Shown: positions 40,027 through 48,360, numbered from the stretch's first letter. The stretch: 48,469 nucleotides of DNA from Ruminococcus sp. UBA4275 (GCA_002395085.1 DGVV01000113.1:1-48469); one strand, 5' to 3'. Notes: generated from the letters alone by a model not told the origin. A program made the numbers and translations.

Positions 40027-41007
40027 TTATCCGATATACACAATGTCGCTCACGCTCCTCTCTTTGATTCGTCCGCCCGTTGTCGGCTGGTTGACGACCT
40101 GCCCGTTATAATACATGGTGGATGAGCCGCCGCCATCGAGATTATATGCCGTTTCTGCACCGAGCTTCTGCATGAATTCAGCCAGTTCATAGAGAGAAAG
40201 TCCTTCGCTTTCGGACGTTCTGCCGTCTGATACAACAAAAATATAGTGGTTTTCACTGATCTGCCCGATTGCAGTACGGGGGTTGCTGGCTTTTGCCTTG
40301 CCGACCTCCTGTTCGGGCGTAATCAGGATCTGACCGTTCTCCAAGAGTCCCGGTCCGAAGCTGAATGCCTGCCAGACACCCTGTGCAGCCAGTTCCTCAG
40401 CCGAGTATTCACCGGGAGATTCTATGCGCATTGTTCCGTCAGCATCAATGCAAAGCACGTCATTTTCGCCGCCGGAATCGCGGTATACGATGCCGTTCCG
40501 GATCACACAGCCGCGCTCCTGCGAACCGTAGTTATCGCCGTTTATGGCGAGAATCGCATTGTGCGCGGCTGCAATCTGCGATGTCTTTGCCGTTACATTC
40601 CTGCCGTAGGTATCATCGGCAAATGCGGTTTTGATCGTTTCCGCAGAATCCGCAATCACATCCGCAACATAGATATGCGTGCTGTATTCCTCATACTCCG
40701 TCAATGTGATCTGCGGCAATGCACTTTCATCTTCCTGCGTATCGGCAGCAGGATTCACTGTTTCCGAAGCTGTATCTTCCGCATATCCGGCATTCATCTG
40801 TTCAGAATACTGCACCGGTTCCGTTTCTGCCGGGATGCCGGCAGCGGCGGTTTTCGCGGCAGAATCTGCCTCTGAAAACATGGACGTATTGCTTTGTACT
40901 GCATCCGTCAGGTAACGTTTTTGCAGAACAAAGGTATCGAGTGAAATATACGCTGTGAACGCCGCGAGCGCCGCTCCGTATATCAGCGGGAATGCCTTGC
41001 TTTTCAT
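40027..41007 (-). CDS. Phosphodiester glycosidase (NAGPA) family exoprotein
   Basis: A 326-residue exported or membrane-anchored protein. Residues about 7-28 form an N-terminal membrane anchor; a Ser/Glu-rich linker runs to about 95. The C-terminal domain belongs to the NAGPA family (phosphodiester glycosidase / exopolysaccharide biosynthesis-like): HNAILAINGDNYGSQERGCV, SNPRTAIGQISENHYIFVVS and the signature YNLDGGGSSTMYYNGQVVNQ. Such enzymes cleave sugar-phosphate diesters in cell-wall or teichoic-type polymers. The ATG at 41007 is chosen over a GTG at 41019 because of a CGGAG site four bases before it. It follows the Cthe_2159-like gene by 33 bases. Confidence 0.85.
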   Translation of the reverse strand: MKSKAFPLIYGAALAAFTAYISLDTFVLQKRYLTDAVQSNTSMFSEADSAAKTAAAGIPAETEPVQYSEQMNAGYAEDTASETVNPAADTQEDESALPQITLTEYEEYSTHIYVADVIADSAETIKTAFADDTYGRNVTAKTSQIAAAHNAILAINGDNYGSQERGCVIRNGIVYRDSGGENDVLCIDADGTMRIESPGEYSAEELAAQGVWQAFSFGPGLLENGQILITPEQEVGKAKASNPRTAIGQISENHYIFVVSDGRTSESEGLSLYELAEFMQKLGAETAYNLDGGGSSTMYYNGQVVNQPTTGGRIKERSVSDIVYIG

Positions 41008-41040
41008 ATTTCTCCGCACCGCCTTTCCGTTTTGCTCTCA

Positions 41041-42447
41041 TCAAAGCACACCGCCGTTTCCGGAGAAGGGGATTGTGCTGCTCTCCTGACTTTCGTTCAT
41101 ATTGCCGCGGCCGCTTCCTTGTTTTCCGCCGCGCATCCCGCCCTGCATCTCATTGGTTTCACCGTTCATGCTGCCGCGCATACCGCCCATCCCGCCGCGC
41201 ATCCCGCCGCCCATCATGCTCTGCGGAATTTCGGAGACTTCCTGCCCGTTGATGATGATTGTTCCGCCGTTGAATTCGGCTTTTGCATCATAATCAAACG
41301 AGGACATCTGCGCGGTAATATTGATCGTTCCGCCATTGACATAGATGGAACCGTTGGAGTCGATTGCGTCCGTATCACCCTGACCGACTGCAACATTGAG
41401 ATTGCCGCCGTTGATCTCGATTGCGGTTTCATAAGCGTTTGCCGATGCAGCGGCATTGATGCCGTCATCGCTTGCGCTGATGCTGATATTGCCGTCATTG
41501 ATCAGCACATAGGTCGCTTCCAGACCTTCCGGAGCGGTAATATCCATTGAACCGCCGTCGATTTGCAGGAGCGCACAAGCCTGCATACCGTCGCTGCCTC
41601 CGGTAATCGTATAGGTTCCGCCGAGAATTGTGATCGTTCCTTCGGCTTCGTCATTTTCGCAGTGGAGACCGTCCTTGTCGGTCCTGATATTGAATGTGCC
41701 GTCATATACGGAGATGCTGTCATTTGCTTCAAAGCTGTCAAGTGCGGTTGTGACATTGTAGGTGCCGCCGGTGATCTTCAGATCATCCTTGCAGGTGACG
41801 CCGTTTCCGTAATTGGAAGTGATATTCAGCGTGCCTGTTCCGTTCAGAACCAGATCTTCTTTCGAGAAAATGACGGCATCGGTGTTCGTATCGCCGTCCG
41901 CCCGGAACTGACCGCTGACGGTCAGGATGTTTTCACTGTTTGTCGCCGTGACGAACACCTTGTCCGCGGAGATCACATAAATTGCAGGAAAATCGTCATT
42001 TGTGATGCTGACGCCGTCCAGCACAAGCTGAATCTTAGCGGCATCGTCTGCGTTGATGCGAATTGTGCAGTTCACCGCAGAGCCGCTGATGACATAGACA
42101 CCTTCCTCTGTGATGTCGATAGTTTTGCCGTCGGTTACTGTGATACTCTGTGCAGCGCTCAGATCGGCTGTCTGTGCAAGATCACGCATGGTGAACAGCT
42201 CGCTGTCCTGCTCTGCGGATTCTGCTTTCTGAGAAAGCTCCATCACTTCAACAGTGTCATGGTCTTCCTGATTTGCAGATGCAGCTTCCGTGCTTTTCGC
42301 AGATTCCTCTGTTTTCACGGAATCGCTGTTTGTGACAGTGCTTTTTTCGGCTGTGGTTCCGGCATTTTGATTCATTCCGCAGCCCGTCAGCGTCATTGTG
42401 AGAATTGCAGCCAGTACGGCAGTCATCATATACATCTTTTTCATCAT
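41041..42447 (-). CDS. Cthe_2159-like (DUF4353) carbohydrate-binding lipoprotein
   Basis: A 468-residue lipoprotein. The signal peptide ends in a lipobox (TMTLTGCG, cysteine at about residue 23). After a Ser/Thr/Glu linker, residues about 90-395 form a repetitive beta-helix with recurring phrases (GTYNVTTALDSFEANDSI, DGTFNIRTDKDGLHCENDEA, GTYTITGGSDGMQA, DGNISISASDDGINAAAS), matching the Cthe_2159 family, which binds acidic plant polysaccharides with calcium. The tail is rich in Gly and Met (MMGGGMRGGMGGMRGS), probably disordered. It is likely an extracellular polysaccharide-binding factor and precedes the glycosidase in one operon. GAAAGGA stands six bases before the ATG. Confidence 0.83.
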   Translation of the reverse strand: MMKKMYMMTAVLAAILTMTLTGCGMNQNAGTTAEKSTVTNSDSVKTEESAKSTEAASANQEDHDTVEVMELSQKAESAEQDSELFTMRDLAQTADLSAAQSITVTDGKTIDITEEGVYVISGSAVNCTIRINADDAAKIQLVLDGVSITNDDFPAIYVISADKVFVTATNSENILTVSGQFRADGDTNTDAVIFSKEDLVLNGTGTLNITSNYGNGVTCKDDLKITGGTYNVTTALDSFEANDSISVYDGTFNIRTDKDGLHCENDEAEGTITILGGTYTITGGSDGMQACALLQIDGGSMDITAPEGLEATYVLINDGNISISASDDGINAAASANAYETAIEINGGNLNVAVGQGDTDAIDSNGSIYVNGGTINITAQMSSFDYDAKAEFNGGTIIINGQEVSEIPQSMMGGGMRGGMGGMRGSMNGETNEMQGGMRGGKQGSGRGNMNESQESSTIPFSGNGGVL

Positions 42448-42589
42448 GATTCATCCTTTCATATCGGGGGTGGAGGTTCGGTTTGTTTCTATGGCTTTAT
42501 TATACTGAACCAATATGGAAGGGGCATGAGATCAATGTGGAATCACGGACGGTGAATTGTGGAATTTTGTAGGAATTGGCGTCAGAGTT

Positions 42590-42673
42590 ATGAAAGCAAC
42601 CGGTATTGTGAGAAGAATCGCACGGAACGTAAATACAGAGAACCGCCGCCCGATTGGTCGTCAGGCGGCGGTT
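42590..42673 (+). pseudogene. AbrB/SpoVT-like remnant with hairpin
   Basis: The first ten codons (MKATGIVRRI) are identical in DNA to the start of the AbrB-like gene at 45682. The body is then missing, and similarity resumes at the AATACAGAGAA and hairpin that follow the other copy (42632-42673 here). No ribosome site precedes it. It is best explained as a deletion remnant of a duplicated AbrB-like unit. Confidence 0.55.
42641..42673. repeat. Strong hairpin, copy 1 (shared with 45868-45900)
   Basis: AACCGCCGCC and GGCGGCGGTT form a perfect ten-pair stem. The surrounding bases through GGCATAT match the hairpin at 45868-45900 closely. There is no proper T run on either strand. Confidence 0.7.
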
Positions 42674-42805
42674 TGCTTGGCATATCCGGCTGGAATAGGC
42701 TTTCAGAATCTCAGTAATCACATAGGTCTTATTCATTGCTCATTGCACCGCAAGTCCTTCTTCTGATGATGGATGCTGTTTCCGGCTTCAGTGCCGGACT
42801 CCGTT

Positions 42806-43738
42806 TCAGCCCTCTGATCTGATCGAAATATCGCCGGAGGTTGTGTCGATATTGATCTGATTTGAGCCGCTGCCGGCAATGTAGGTATTGCCGTCTTTTT
42901 TCAGCATAATATCGGAATCAAATTTGCCCGATGTCATGTCAACAATCGCCTTGAAATCCGCATTTTCCGGCACATAGAGCGCAACATCGCCGGAAGTCTT
43001 GCTGATCTTCACAGATGCAGGCAGCGTATTCAGATGCAGCACCGAAGAACCGCTCGTGCAGTTGACAGTCACCGCATCGCCCTGCTGCATCCGCAGCTCC
43101 GAATCGCCGGAGGTCGAGCGCAGCTTGAGCTGACCGACCGTTTCCGCCGTGACCGTGATCTTGCCGGAGGTGGTTTCGGCAAGCAGCGAATCCGCCTTGC
43201 CCTTCTGCTCCACGGTGATGTCACCGGAGGTGGTACCGAGCGCGAATTTGCCGGCAGAGCAGCCGAGGAGCTGCAAGCTGCCCGAGGTGAGATCCGCCGA
43301 AATGCTCTCCGCAGCAATATCCGTGAATTGGGTATCGGCGGAGGTACAGTCGCAGTCCAGCTCATTCAGCTCCATGCCTTCCGGCAGCAGAATCTCCAGA
43401 TTCTTCTTTGCGGTTTTCAGATTGAAATTGACGCCGGGCTTGCAGAAGCGGATGTGCAGGGTTGAGCCGTCCAGCCATGTTTGCAGCTTTTCACGATCCT
43501 TCAGCTCCGCATTGCAGTTCTCTCTGACGGTGATCTCAGACTGTGCGTGGTGGGAAACGGTCACGCTGCCGGATGTCCAGTCGATGTCCAGATCTTTGAC
43601 CGTGGCTTCGGTGGAAAAATCGCCCGGGGTGTACTTGTCAGCGTGATTGAAAACGCCCATGCTGACGCCGCAGCCGGTCGTGCAGAATGCTGCCGATGCA
43701 GCAAGAATCAGTGCGATCATTTTCGTTGCCTTTTTCAT
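42806..43738 (-). CDS. DUF4097 beta-strand-repeat lipoprotein
   Basis: A 310-residue lipoprotein with a lipobox near residue 22 (AAFCTTGCG) and a DUF4097-type solenoid of short strands, each carrying a TSG turn: IDWTSGSVTVSHH, ADLTSGSLQLLGC, ALGTTSGDITVEQ, AETTSGKITVTAE, LRSTSGDSELRMQ, DMTSGKFDSDIM, DTTSGDISIRSEG. The family often accompanies ECF sigma and anti-sigma genes and PspC-type envelope-stress systems. Here it is third in such an operon, 22 bases after the anti-sigma gene. GGAGA lies seven bases before the ATG. It may be an envelope-stress effector or sensor; the exact role is unknown. Confidence 0.85.
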   Translation of the reverse strand: MKKATKMIALILAASAAFCTTGCGVSMGVFNHADKYTPGDFSTEATVKDLDIDWTSGSVTVSHHAQSEITVRENCNAELKDREKLQTWLDGSTLHIRFCKPGVNFNLKTAKKNLEILLPEGMELNELDCDCTSADTQFTDIAAESISADLTSGSLQLLGCSAGKFALGTTSGDITVEQKGKADSLLAETTSGKITVTAETVGQLKLRSTSGDSELRMQQGDAVTVNCTSGSSVLHLNTLPASVKISKTSGDVALYVPENADFKAIVDMTSGKFDSDIMLKKDGNTYIAGSGSNQINIDTTSGDISIRSEG

Positions 43739-43759
43739 GATAAATTCTCCTTTATTCAA

Positions 43760-44413
43760 TTAAAACAGGGTGTAAATTGCGATCATGCTCATCATAATCA
43801 GTAAAGTCAGCATATCCACGGCGACAACCGCCAGTACCTTGTGATTGCCCACTATCTTTGCGACAGGCTTTGTGCGCACCACAAAGGGCATGAAGATCAT
43901 ACACAGCCCGAACAAAGTCGCCGGCGCCGCGATCATAAACCATGTGCTGTGCGAATAGATGCTGCACACAGCCAGCAGAAGCATCAGGCTTGTCGTAAAG
44001 CTGCCGAGTGTCCACAGGAATTTGTTTTCGGGCACCAGCAGCGGCACGAGAATCAGCGATACGGGAATGAACATCGCAGCAAGCACAATGAAGAACCACG
44101 ACAGCCCCGCACCGGAGGCGAGATTGACGATCAGGCAGATGAGGATCGGGAGTGCAAAGAGTCCGCCGATGATGCTGCCGGCAAGGGCGCTGCGCCGCTT
44201 GAAAAATTTTGCCTGTGTATCCAGAACGCGGCTGCGTTCCGCGAAGATCTCCTGATCGAGTATGGGATCAGCGGCGCTCATTTCGCCCAGCAGGGCGGCA
44301 CAGGCATTGCATTCGCGGATGTGCTCCTCGACTGCATCTGCGCTTGCCTGCGAGCAGACATGATCGACATACAGCGGGAGCAGATCGCGGATCATTTCGC
44401 ATTTATATTTCAT
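43760..44413 (-). CDS. Anti-sigma factor with zinc-finger N-terminus
   Basis: A 217-residue membrane protein. The N-terminal 40 residues form a zf-HC2 anti-sigma module (CEMIRDLLPLYVDHVCSQAS and EEHIRECNACAALLGEM, giving H-x3-C-x2-C). About five or six membrane helices follow (SIIGGLFALPILICLIVNLA onwards), more than the single helix of classical anti-sigma factors. It overlaps the sigma gene by 11 bases and probably holds that sigma inactive at the membrane until envelope stress. Confidence 0.85.
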   Translation of the reverse strand: MKYKCEMIRDLLPLYVDHVCSQASADAVEEHIRECNACAALLGEMSAADPILDQEIFAERSRVLDTQAKFFKRRSALAGSIIGGLFALPILICLIVNLASGAGLSWFFIVLAAMFIPVSLILVPLLVPENKFLWTLGSFTTSLMLLLAVCSIYSHSTWFMIAAPATLFGLCMIFMPFVVRTKPVAKIVGNHKVLAVVAVDMLTLLIMMSMIAIYTLF

Positions 44414-44897
44414 TGGATTCCATCCTTTCTTTCAGTTTGATGCGTGCGCGATGATAGGTAACTCTCGCCCAGTTTTCGGTCTTTCCGAAGATCTTTCCGA
44501 TCTGTGCGAAGGAAAGTTCACCAAAGACGCGCAGCGAAAAGACCTCTTTGTACGGGTCTTCCATCTCATGCAGGAGCATATGGATGCGGAATGAAGTCTC
44601 CGAATCAATCGTACTCTGCTCAATATCGGTGCTGCTGTCGGCGTAATTTTCATCCAGTTCGCCCTGATTGCGGGATGCTTTGCGGGTGCTGTCGATGAAA
44701 ATATTTTTTGCAATCGCGCACAGCCATGAATAGCATTCCGATTCGCCGCGGAAAGATTGCTTGGTCGATATTGCCCGATAGAAGGTTTCCTGTGTGATCT
44801 CGCTGGCGGCATCCTCATTTTTTGCGAGGGTCATCACATAGGAATAGACCTTCATATAGCAGGAATGATACAGCTTTTCGGCAGTTTCCCTGTCCAA
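44403..44897 (-). CDS. ECF-type sigma-70 family sigma factor
   Basis: A 164-residue sigma factor with region 2 (YVMTLAKNEDAASEITQETF, YSWLCAIAKNIFIDSTRKAS) and region 4 (FSLRVFGELSFAQIGKIFGK and TENWARVTYHRARIKLKERM). The start is TTG at 44897 with GGAGG eight bases upstream; an ATG four bases earlier is out of frame. It is followed by its anti-sigma and the DUF4097 lipoprotein. An ECF-type promoter (44996-45023) points to positive autoregulation, and a vegetative promoter lies further upstream. Confidence 0.9.
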   Translation of the reverse strand: MDRETAEKLYHSCYMKVYSYVMTLAKNEDAASEITQETFYRAISTKQSFRGESECYSWLCAIAKNIFIDSTRKASRNQGELDENYADSSTDIEQSTIDSETSFRIHMLLHEMEDPYKEVFSLRVFGELSFAQIGKIFGKTENWARVTYHRARIKLKERMESNEI

Positions 44898-44995
44898 TCA
44901 TCGCACCTCCTTTCATCGTTTGATATGTGGTTTACGCAGAAGCTTCAGCGGAAAGCCCTCCGGAAGGATGCCGGTTTTTTTGGCTTTCTGTAGGT

Positions 44996-45023
44996 TAGAC
45001 GGATTCGATGCGGATTCGTTACA
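44996..45023 (-). promoter_or_regulatory. ECF-sigma-type promoter of the sigma operon
   Basis: TGTAAC (45023-45018), 16 bases, CGTCTA (45001-44996) on the minus strand. This matches the Bacillus ECF promoter style (TGTAAC, about 17 bases, CGWC) rather than sigma-A. T-rich tracts just upstream could act as UP elements. It is probably recognised by the sigma factor it precedes. Confidence 0.72.
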
Positions 45024-45118
45024 AAAAAACTGAAAAAAATTTTTTTGACCGCTGTACGGGTGTTTTTTTGTGAAAAATGGTCCCCTCTTGTGCGTAAGGG
45101 GATAGAGATACGAAATCT

Positions 45119-45147
45119 ATTATACCACAGTGACCGGAGGAATGCAA
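45119..45147 (-). promoter_or_regulatory. Vegetative promoter upstream of the sigma operon
   Basis: TTGCAT (45147-45142) and TATAAT (45124-45119) on the minus strand with a 17-base spacer; it would give a leader of about 215 bases and basal expression. Confidence 0.62.
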
Positions 45148-45461
45148 GTCCGTCGGTCTTCTGCTTGATTCGGATTCCCTGTCTGATGCGTCTGCATCGG
45201 CAGCCGCTCTCAGTTTTTCCGGGACCGAATGCGGCGGGTTTGCAGTATTCCGGCAGAATTCTGCGGATACGAGCAAGCTCTTTGCCGCTCATGTTCTCCA
45301 TCTCACGCCAGTCGCCGAGGATGTCTCCGTAAAACATCGGGGCACCGCGGTCACTGGAGGAGCATCCGGTGATTTTCCATGTTGTTGCAAGGCGCTCCAC
45401 GGATTATGCATAACAGACCGACCTGAAACCGATAACAGACTGAGAAAGGGGCTGGCAGAAT

Positions 45462-45623
45462 TTGCTGATTTACAACAGAGAACCGCAGGGATTCATCGAA
45501 GTATGGATGACGAACGAGGAACAGGAGACAATCGACCACAGGAATCTGACCGCGCGGATATGTGTACTTTGCCGATATACAATGCAAACAGCAAAAATCT
45601 TCTTCATGCATAAATTCCCTTGA
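45462..45623 (+). pseudogene. Possible remnant of a mobile-element-type small protein
   Basis: A 53-codon TTG frame (LLIYNREPQGFIEVWMTNEE onwards). The phrase resembles short accessory proteins of integrative elements, but I cannot name a family. A weak GGGG precedes the start. It may be a truncated 5' piece. Confidence 0.25.
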
Positions 45624-45681
45624 TGCGCAAACAATACCGGTAAGCTATCCAAAATAGCGAAACCAACACAGGAGGCACAAA

Positions 45682-45858
45682 ATGAAAGCAACCGGTATTG
45701 TGAGAAGAATCGACGATCTCGGCAGAGTCGTTATTCCGAAGGAGATCAGGCGGACAATGAGAATCCGGGAGGGCGACCCCTCGCTGAAAACATTGACACA
45801 AGAAATCGTGTTCTGTATGAGTGTGGAATCCGCTGCGGATAGATACATCGGGAAGTGA
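45682..45858 (+). CDS. Truncated AbrB/SpoVT-like DNA-binding protein
   Basis: A 58-residue frame with GGAGG six bases before its ATG. Residues 1-34 are a typical AbrB/SpoVT N-terminal half (ATGIVRRIDDLGRVVIPKEI, then RRTMRIREGDP). The usual continuation (LEIFTD...EVILKKY) is absent and replaced by an unrelated tail ending DRYIGK, so the swapped-hairpin barrel cannot be completed. It is either a decayed transition-state regulator or a frameshifted copy. A strong hairpin follows at 45868-45900, and the same pair of elements recurs in reduced form at 42590-42673. Confidence 0.55.
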   Translation: MKATGIVRRIDDLGRVVIPKEIRRTMRIREGDPSLKTLTQEIVFCMSVESAADRYIGK

Positions 45859-45867
45859 ATACAGAGA

Positions 45868-45900
45868 AACCGCCGTCTGATAGGTCGTCAGGCGGCGGTT
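45868..45900. repeat. Strong hairpin, copy 2, after the AbrB-like gene
   Basis: AACCGCCGTCTGA and TCAGGCGGCGGTT pair over 13 positions (one T-G) with a seven-base loop. It is probably the terminator of the AbrB-like unit, although a T run is lacking, and is shared with 42641-42673. Confidence 0.65.
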
Positions 45901-46159
45901 TGCTTGGCATATTCAGTTCACAGATACCAAACCGGTATCGCAAGGATATTCTCTCTCAGGACACCCGGCTGCGGGCACATACATACCACCGCATCGGTTC
46001 CGCGCTTCTTGTCAGGGATTTTGTCAAGAACCGTAAAGGCACTTGTCATGACAACATCTGAATATTATCTTTAAATCAACGCATTTACGAGATATTTGCA
46101 AAGGCGAAATCGCTTTTACCATTGTTTTACCATTTTTGACCCGGACTTGCATAAAAATC

Positions 46160-46188
46160 AGCGGTATTTCCTTCCCGGAAGTACCGCT
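46160..46188. terminator. Terminator after the YczE-like gene
   Basis: AGCGGTA and TACCGCT with inner TTCC/GGAA pairs form a hairpin. On the minus strand it is followed by GATTTTTATG and on the plus strand by TTATTTTTAT, so it may work both ways. Confidence 0.75.
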
Positions 46189-46239
46189 TTATTTTTATGA
46201 ATGATCTTGAAACATCGTTCACGCAAAAACCGGAAACTT

Positions 46240-46911
46240 TCAGTCAGCATCTGCCTTTTCCCGGCTTTCTTCACCAAGTATCTTTTGGGCAATGTGCTTG
46301 CTGAAAAAATCTATCAGCGGTCCCATGAAAAAGGCAGTGATGATTGTTCCGATGCCTGCAATGGTCGGAACGGCTTTCAGCTCTCCGCCTGAAATCAGGA
46401 ACATTGCCACACCGAGAATCACACAGCACAGATCTGTACATACACGAATAAACTTGAATTTGCCGATTTTCCATTTATTCGCCATGATCAGTGCAACTGC
46501 GTCGTATGTTGAAACGCCCAGATCGGCTGTGATATAGATAGACGCACCTATGCATATGATAACAATGCCGATGATCAGGAATATCACACGCAGTATGAGA
46601 TTCGGCTCAGGTATGAGCCATGACAGAAACTTGTAGGAATATTCCGTGACATAACCTAAAAGAAAAAGATTGATAAATGTCGCAATGCCGATATAATGCC
46701 TGTCAAATATCAGGCTGAACGTCAGCAGCACGGCATTGACGATCACGTAAAGCGTACCGAAACTGATCGGGATCAGTTTATCAATTCCGCTCATGAATGA
46801 CTGAAACGGGTCAACACCGAATGCCGCCATTTTGAATATCGCAACGCTGATCGCGCCGCTCAAAACGCCTATTACGGACATGATGATCCTTCTGGTTTTC
46901 ATCGTTTTCAT
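46240..46911 (-). CDS. YczE/YitT-like multi-pass membrane protein
   Basis: A 223-residue protein with about five or six helices, resembling the YczE/YyaS group: SGAISVAIFKMAAFGVDPFQ, then NLILRVIFLIIGIVIICIG, GASIYITADLGVSTYDAVAL and a C-terminal AGIGTIITAFFMGPLIDFFS. Members are widespread and their transport role, if any, is unknown. The ATG at 46911 is preferred (GAGG nine bases upstream) over the ATG at 46920, which abuts that site. It follows the ATPase gene closely and ends at the terminator at 46160-46188. Confidence 0.75.
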   Translation of the reverse strand: MKTMKTRRIIMSVIGVLSGAISVAIFKMAAFGVDPFQSFMSGIDKLIPISFGTLYVIVNAVLLTFSLIFDRHYIGIATFINLFLLGYVTEYSYKFLSWLIPEPNLILRVIFLIIGIVIICIGASIYITADLGVSTYDAVALIMANKWKIGKFKFIRVCTDLCCVILGVAMFLISGGELKAVPTIAGIGTIITAFFMGPLIDFFSKHIAQKILGEESREKADAD

Positions 46912-46926
46912 ATTCTCCATCCTCAG

Positions 46927-48120
46927 TTACCATTCATTCCGAAGCAGAAAATCGACAATATTGACGATCTCAATGCCGTTGTCATTGCCGGAAGCAAGCG
47001 GATCGCGGCAGACTACATATTTGTGGTAGTGATCGCGCAGCTCCATCAGATTTGCAGTTTCCCGGTCTGAACCGTCAGGCAGCCGATCACAAACCTGCAC
47101 ATAGATACGCTCCTCGCGCCGCACTCCGACAAAATCAATCTCTTTGGTTTGATTTTTGCCGATATACACATCGTATCCGCGGCGCTTGAATTCCAGATAG
47201 ACTACATTTTCCAGCATAGCAGAAAGCATTTTGCTGTCGAAGCCCATTTGACTGTAACGCAGCGAAATATCAGAAAGATAATACTTCTCCTGCGTTTTCA
47301 GGACTTCCTTGCCTTGCAGGTCGTACCGTTTACAGGGATAAATGATGAATGCCTCGCCGAGCCATTTCAAATAGTTGTAGATCGTTTCGACGGACAGTGT
47401 GCGTTTCTCGTTCTTGAGATATTTCACAATCGTATTTGCCGAGAAAGTCATGCCGACATTTTCGATGATATACCGCACAACGCGGTCAAATAATTCCTTA
47501 TTTCGGATGTGGTGCCGCTTGGAAATATCGCGTGTGATAACGGAAGCGTAGATGCCGTCCACGATCTGATATGCCGTGTGTGTGTCGAAATTGCTGATGC
47601 CAATGACCGGAAATCCGCCGTATTGCAGATACTCGTCAAAGGCTGCGGCATCAGCTGTATCTATGCCGCGGAAGGTCAGATATTCGCGGAAGGAAAGCGT
47701 ATAAACCGGGATCGAAACATAGCGTCCGGTCAGATAGGTTTCGATTTCCGCAGACATCAGCTTACTGTTTGATCCGGTCACATAGAGATCGGCTGCGTTC
47801 TTTTCCAGCAGGTCGTTGAGTACCTTTTCCCAACCGTCAATTTCCTGTACCTCATCCAGCAGCAGATAACAGCGGTTTTTTCCGGCGATTGTGTCCATCA
47901 GGTCACGGTACATTTCTTTTGCTGTGAAGCCGTCATATTCCATCTCATTGTATCGCCGCTCGATAATACATTCGGATGCGATGCCGCGCGCACGCAATTC
48001 GTCTGCAAGCATCATCAGGATCGTGGATTTGCCGCAGCGGCGTACACCGGACAGAATCTTGACCAGCGGCGCATCAATATATGGCTTGATTGCGTTTACA
48101 TAATCAGGGCGAAGAATCAT
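46927..48120 (-). CDS. AAA-type ATPase with DUF4143 domain
   Basis: A 398-residue protein of the ATPase/DUF4143 family common in gut anaerobes. The Walker A motif is GVRRCGKST (about residue 25), Walker B is CYLLLDEVQEIDGWEKVLND, and a sensor-like LYVTGSNSKLMSAEIETYLTG follows. The C-terminal DUF4143 part includes YYLSDISLRYSQMGFDSKML and YDVYIGKNQTKEIDFVGVRR, the latter resembling a nuclease-fold core (E-x-D-F). Its role is unknown; links to DNA-damage or defence functions have been suggested but not shown. The ATG at 48120 has GGAGG eight bases upstream and a promoter at 48142-48170, which overlaps the longer frame starting at 48189. Confidence 0.87.
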   Translation of the reverse strand: MILRPDYVNAIKPYIDAPLVKILSGVRRCGKSTILMMLADELRARGIASECIIERRYNEMEYDGFTAKEMYRDLMDTIAGKNRCYLLLDEVQEIDGWEKVLNDLLEKNAADLYVTGSNSKLMSAEIETYLTGRYVSIPVYTLSFREYLTFRGIDTADAAAFDEYLQYGGFPVIGISNFDTHTAYQIVDGIYASVITRDISKRHHIRNKELFDRVVRYIIENVGMTFSANTIVKYLKNEKRTLSVETIYNYLKWLGEAFIIYPCKRYDLQGKEVLKTQEKYYLSDISLRYSQMGFDSKMLSAMLENVVYLEFKRRGYDVYIGKNQTKEIDFVGVRREERIYVQVCDRLPDGSDRETANLMELRDHYHKYVVCRDPLASGNDNGIEIVNIVDFLLRNEW

Positions 48121-48141
48121 GCTGCATCCCTCCTTCGCTTT

Positions 48142-48170
48142 ATTATACCCAAAAAAGATGCAAAAGTCAA
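48142..48170 (-). promoter_or_regulatory. Promoter of the DUF4143 ATPase gene
   Basis: TTGACT (48170-48165) and TATAAT (48147-48142) on the minus strand with a 17-base spacer. Confidence 0.78.
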
Positions 48171-48332
48171 TAGATTTTTCGATATACAAGAAAAAACTAT
48201 CTGGTTTTGGACGATTATTCTACACGGCAGAATTATTTTCATAATATCTTGTAAGCAGCGTCAAATTGAATATGTCCGCATAACAAAGCATCAGGCCCGC
48301 CTCAGAGGCGAGCCTCAGTTTGTAGATAAAGT

Positions 48333-48360
48333 GTCTCCGACGGATTTATATTGAGGGCGC
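48333..48360 (+). repeat. Dispersed motif, copy B
   Basis: Matches the reverse complement of bases 4-31 with one difference (a C to T change read on the opposite strand). It continues directly into the palindromes at 48351-48400. Confidence 0.7.

Larger units (their letters stand above)
44898..45681. other. Region upstream of the sigma gene without intact genes
   Basis: Holds two sigma-operon promoters, A/T homopolymer tracts (45025-45075), a hairpin (CCCCTT against AAGAGGGG, near 45082-45104) between the promoters, and a possible gene remnant on the plus strand (45462-45623). I saw no complete gene. Confidence 0.55.
45859..46239. other. Intergenic region, about 380 bases
   Basis: Contains the hairpin at 45868-45900, an 11-base near-tandem (TTTTACCATTG then TTTTACCATTT, 46114-46135) and the terminator at 46160-46188. 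No convincing gene was seen; the tandem recalls sequence near integrase ends but is too short to call. Confidence 0.45.

Noticed and set aside
42781..42798. Hairpin TCCGGC, loop ACTGAA, GCCGGA with an A1/G4 hexaloop after the DUF4097 gene
   Set aside because: It lies downstream of a stop codon, has no partner hairpin, promoter or competing terminator; a single A1/G4 hexaloop is expected by chance about once in sixteen hexaloop hairpins.
44945..45400. 151-codon minus-strand frame upstream of the sigma gene
   Set aside because: It spans both sigma-operon promoters and A/T tracts, has no ribosome site, and ends in low-complexity basic sequence. The first 50 residues (near 45250-45400) might be a remnant of a mobile-element gene, but I could not support it.
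46114..46135. TTTTACCATT near-tandem as an integrase attachment site
   Set aside because: Only 11 bases long, with no integrase, tRNA end or second distant copy noticed in the window.
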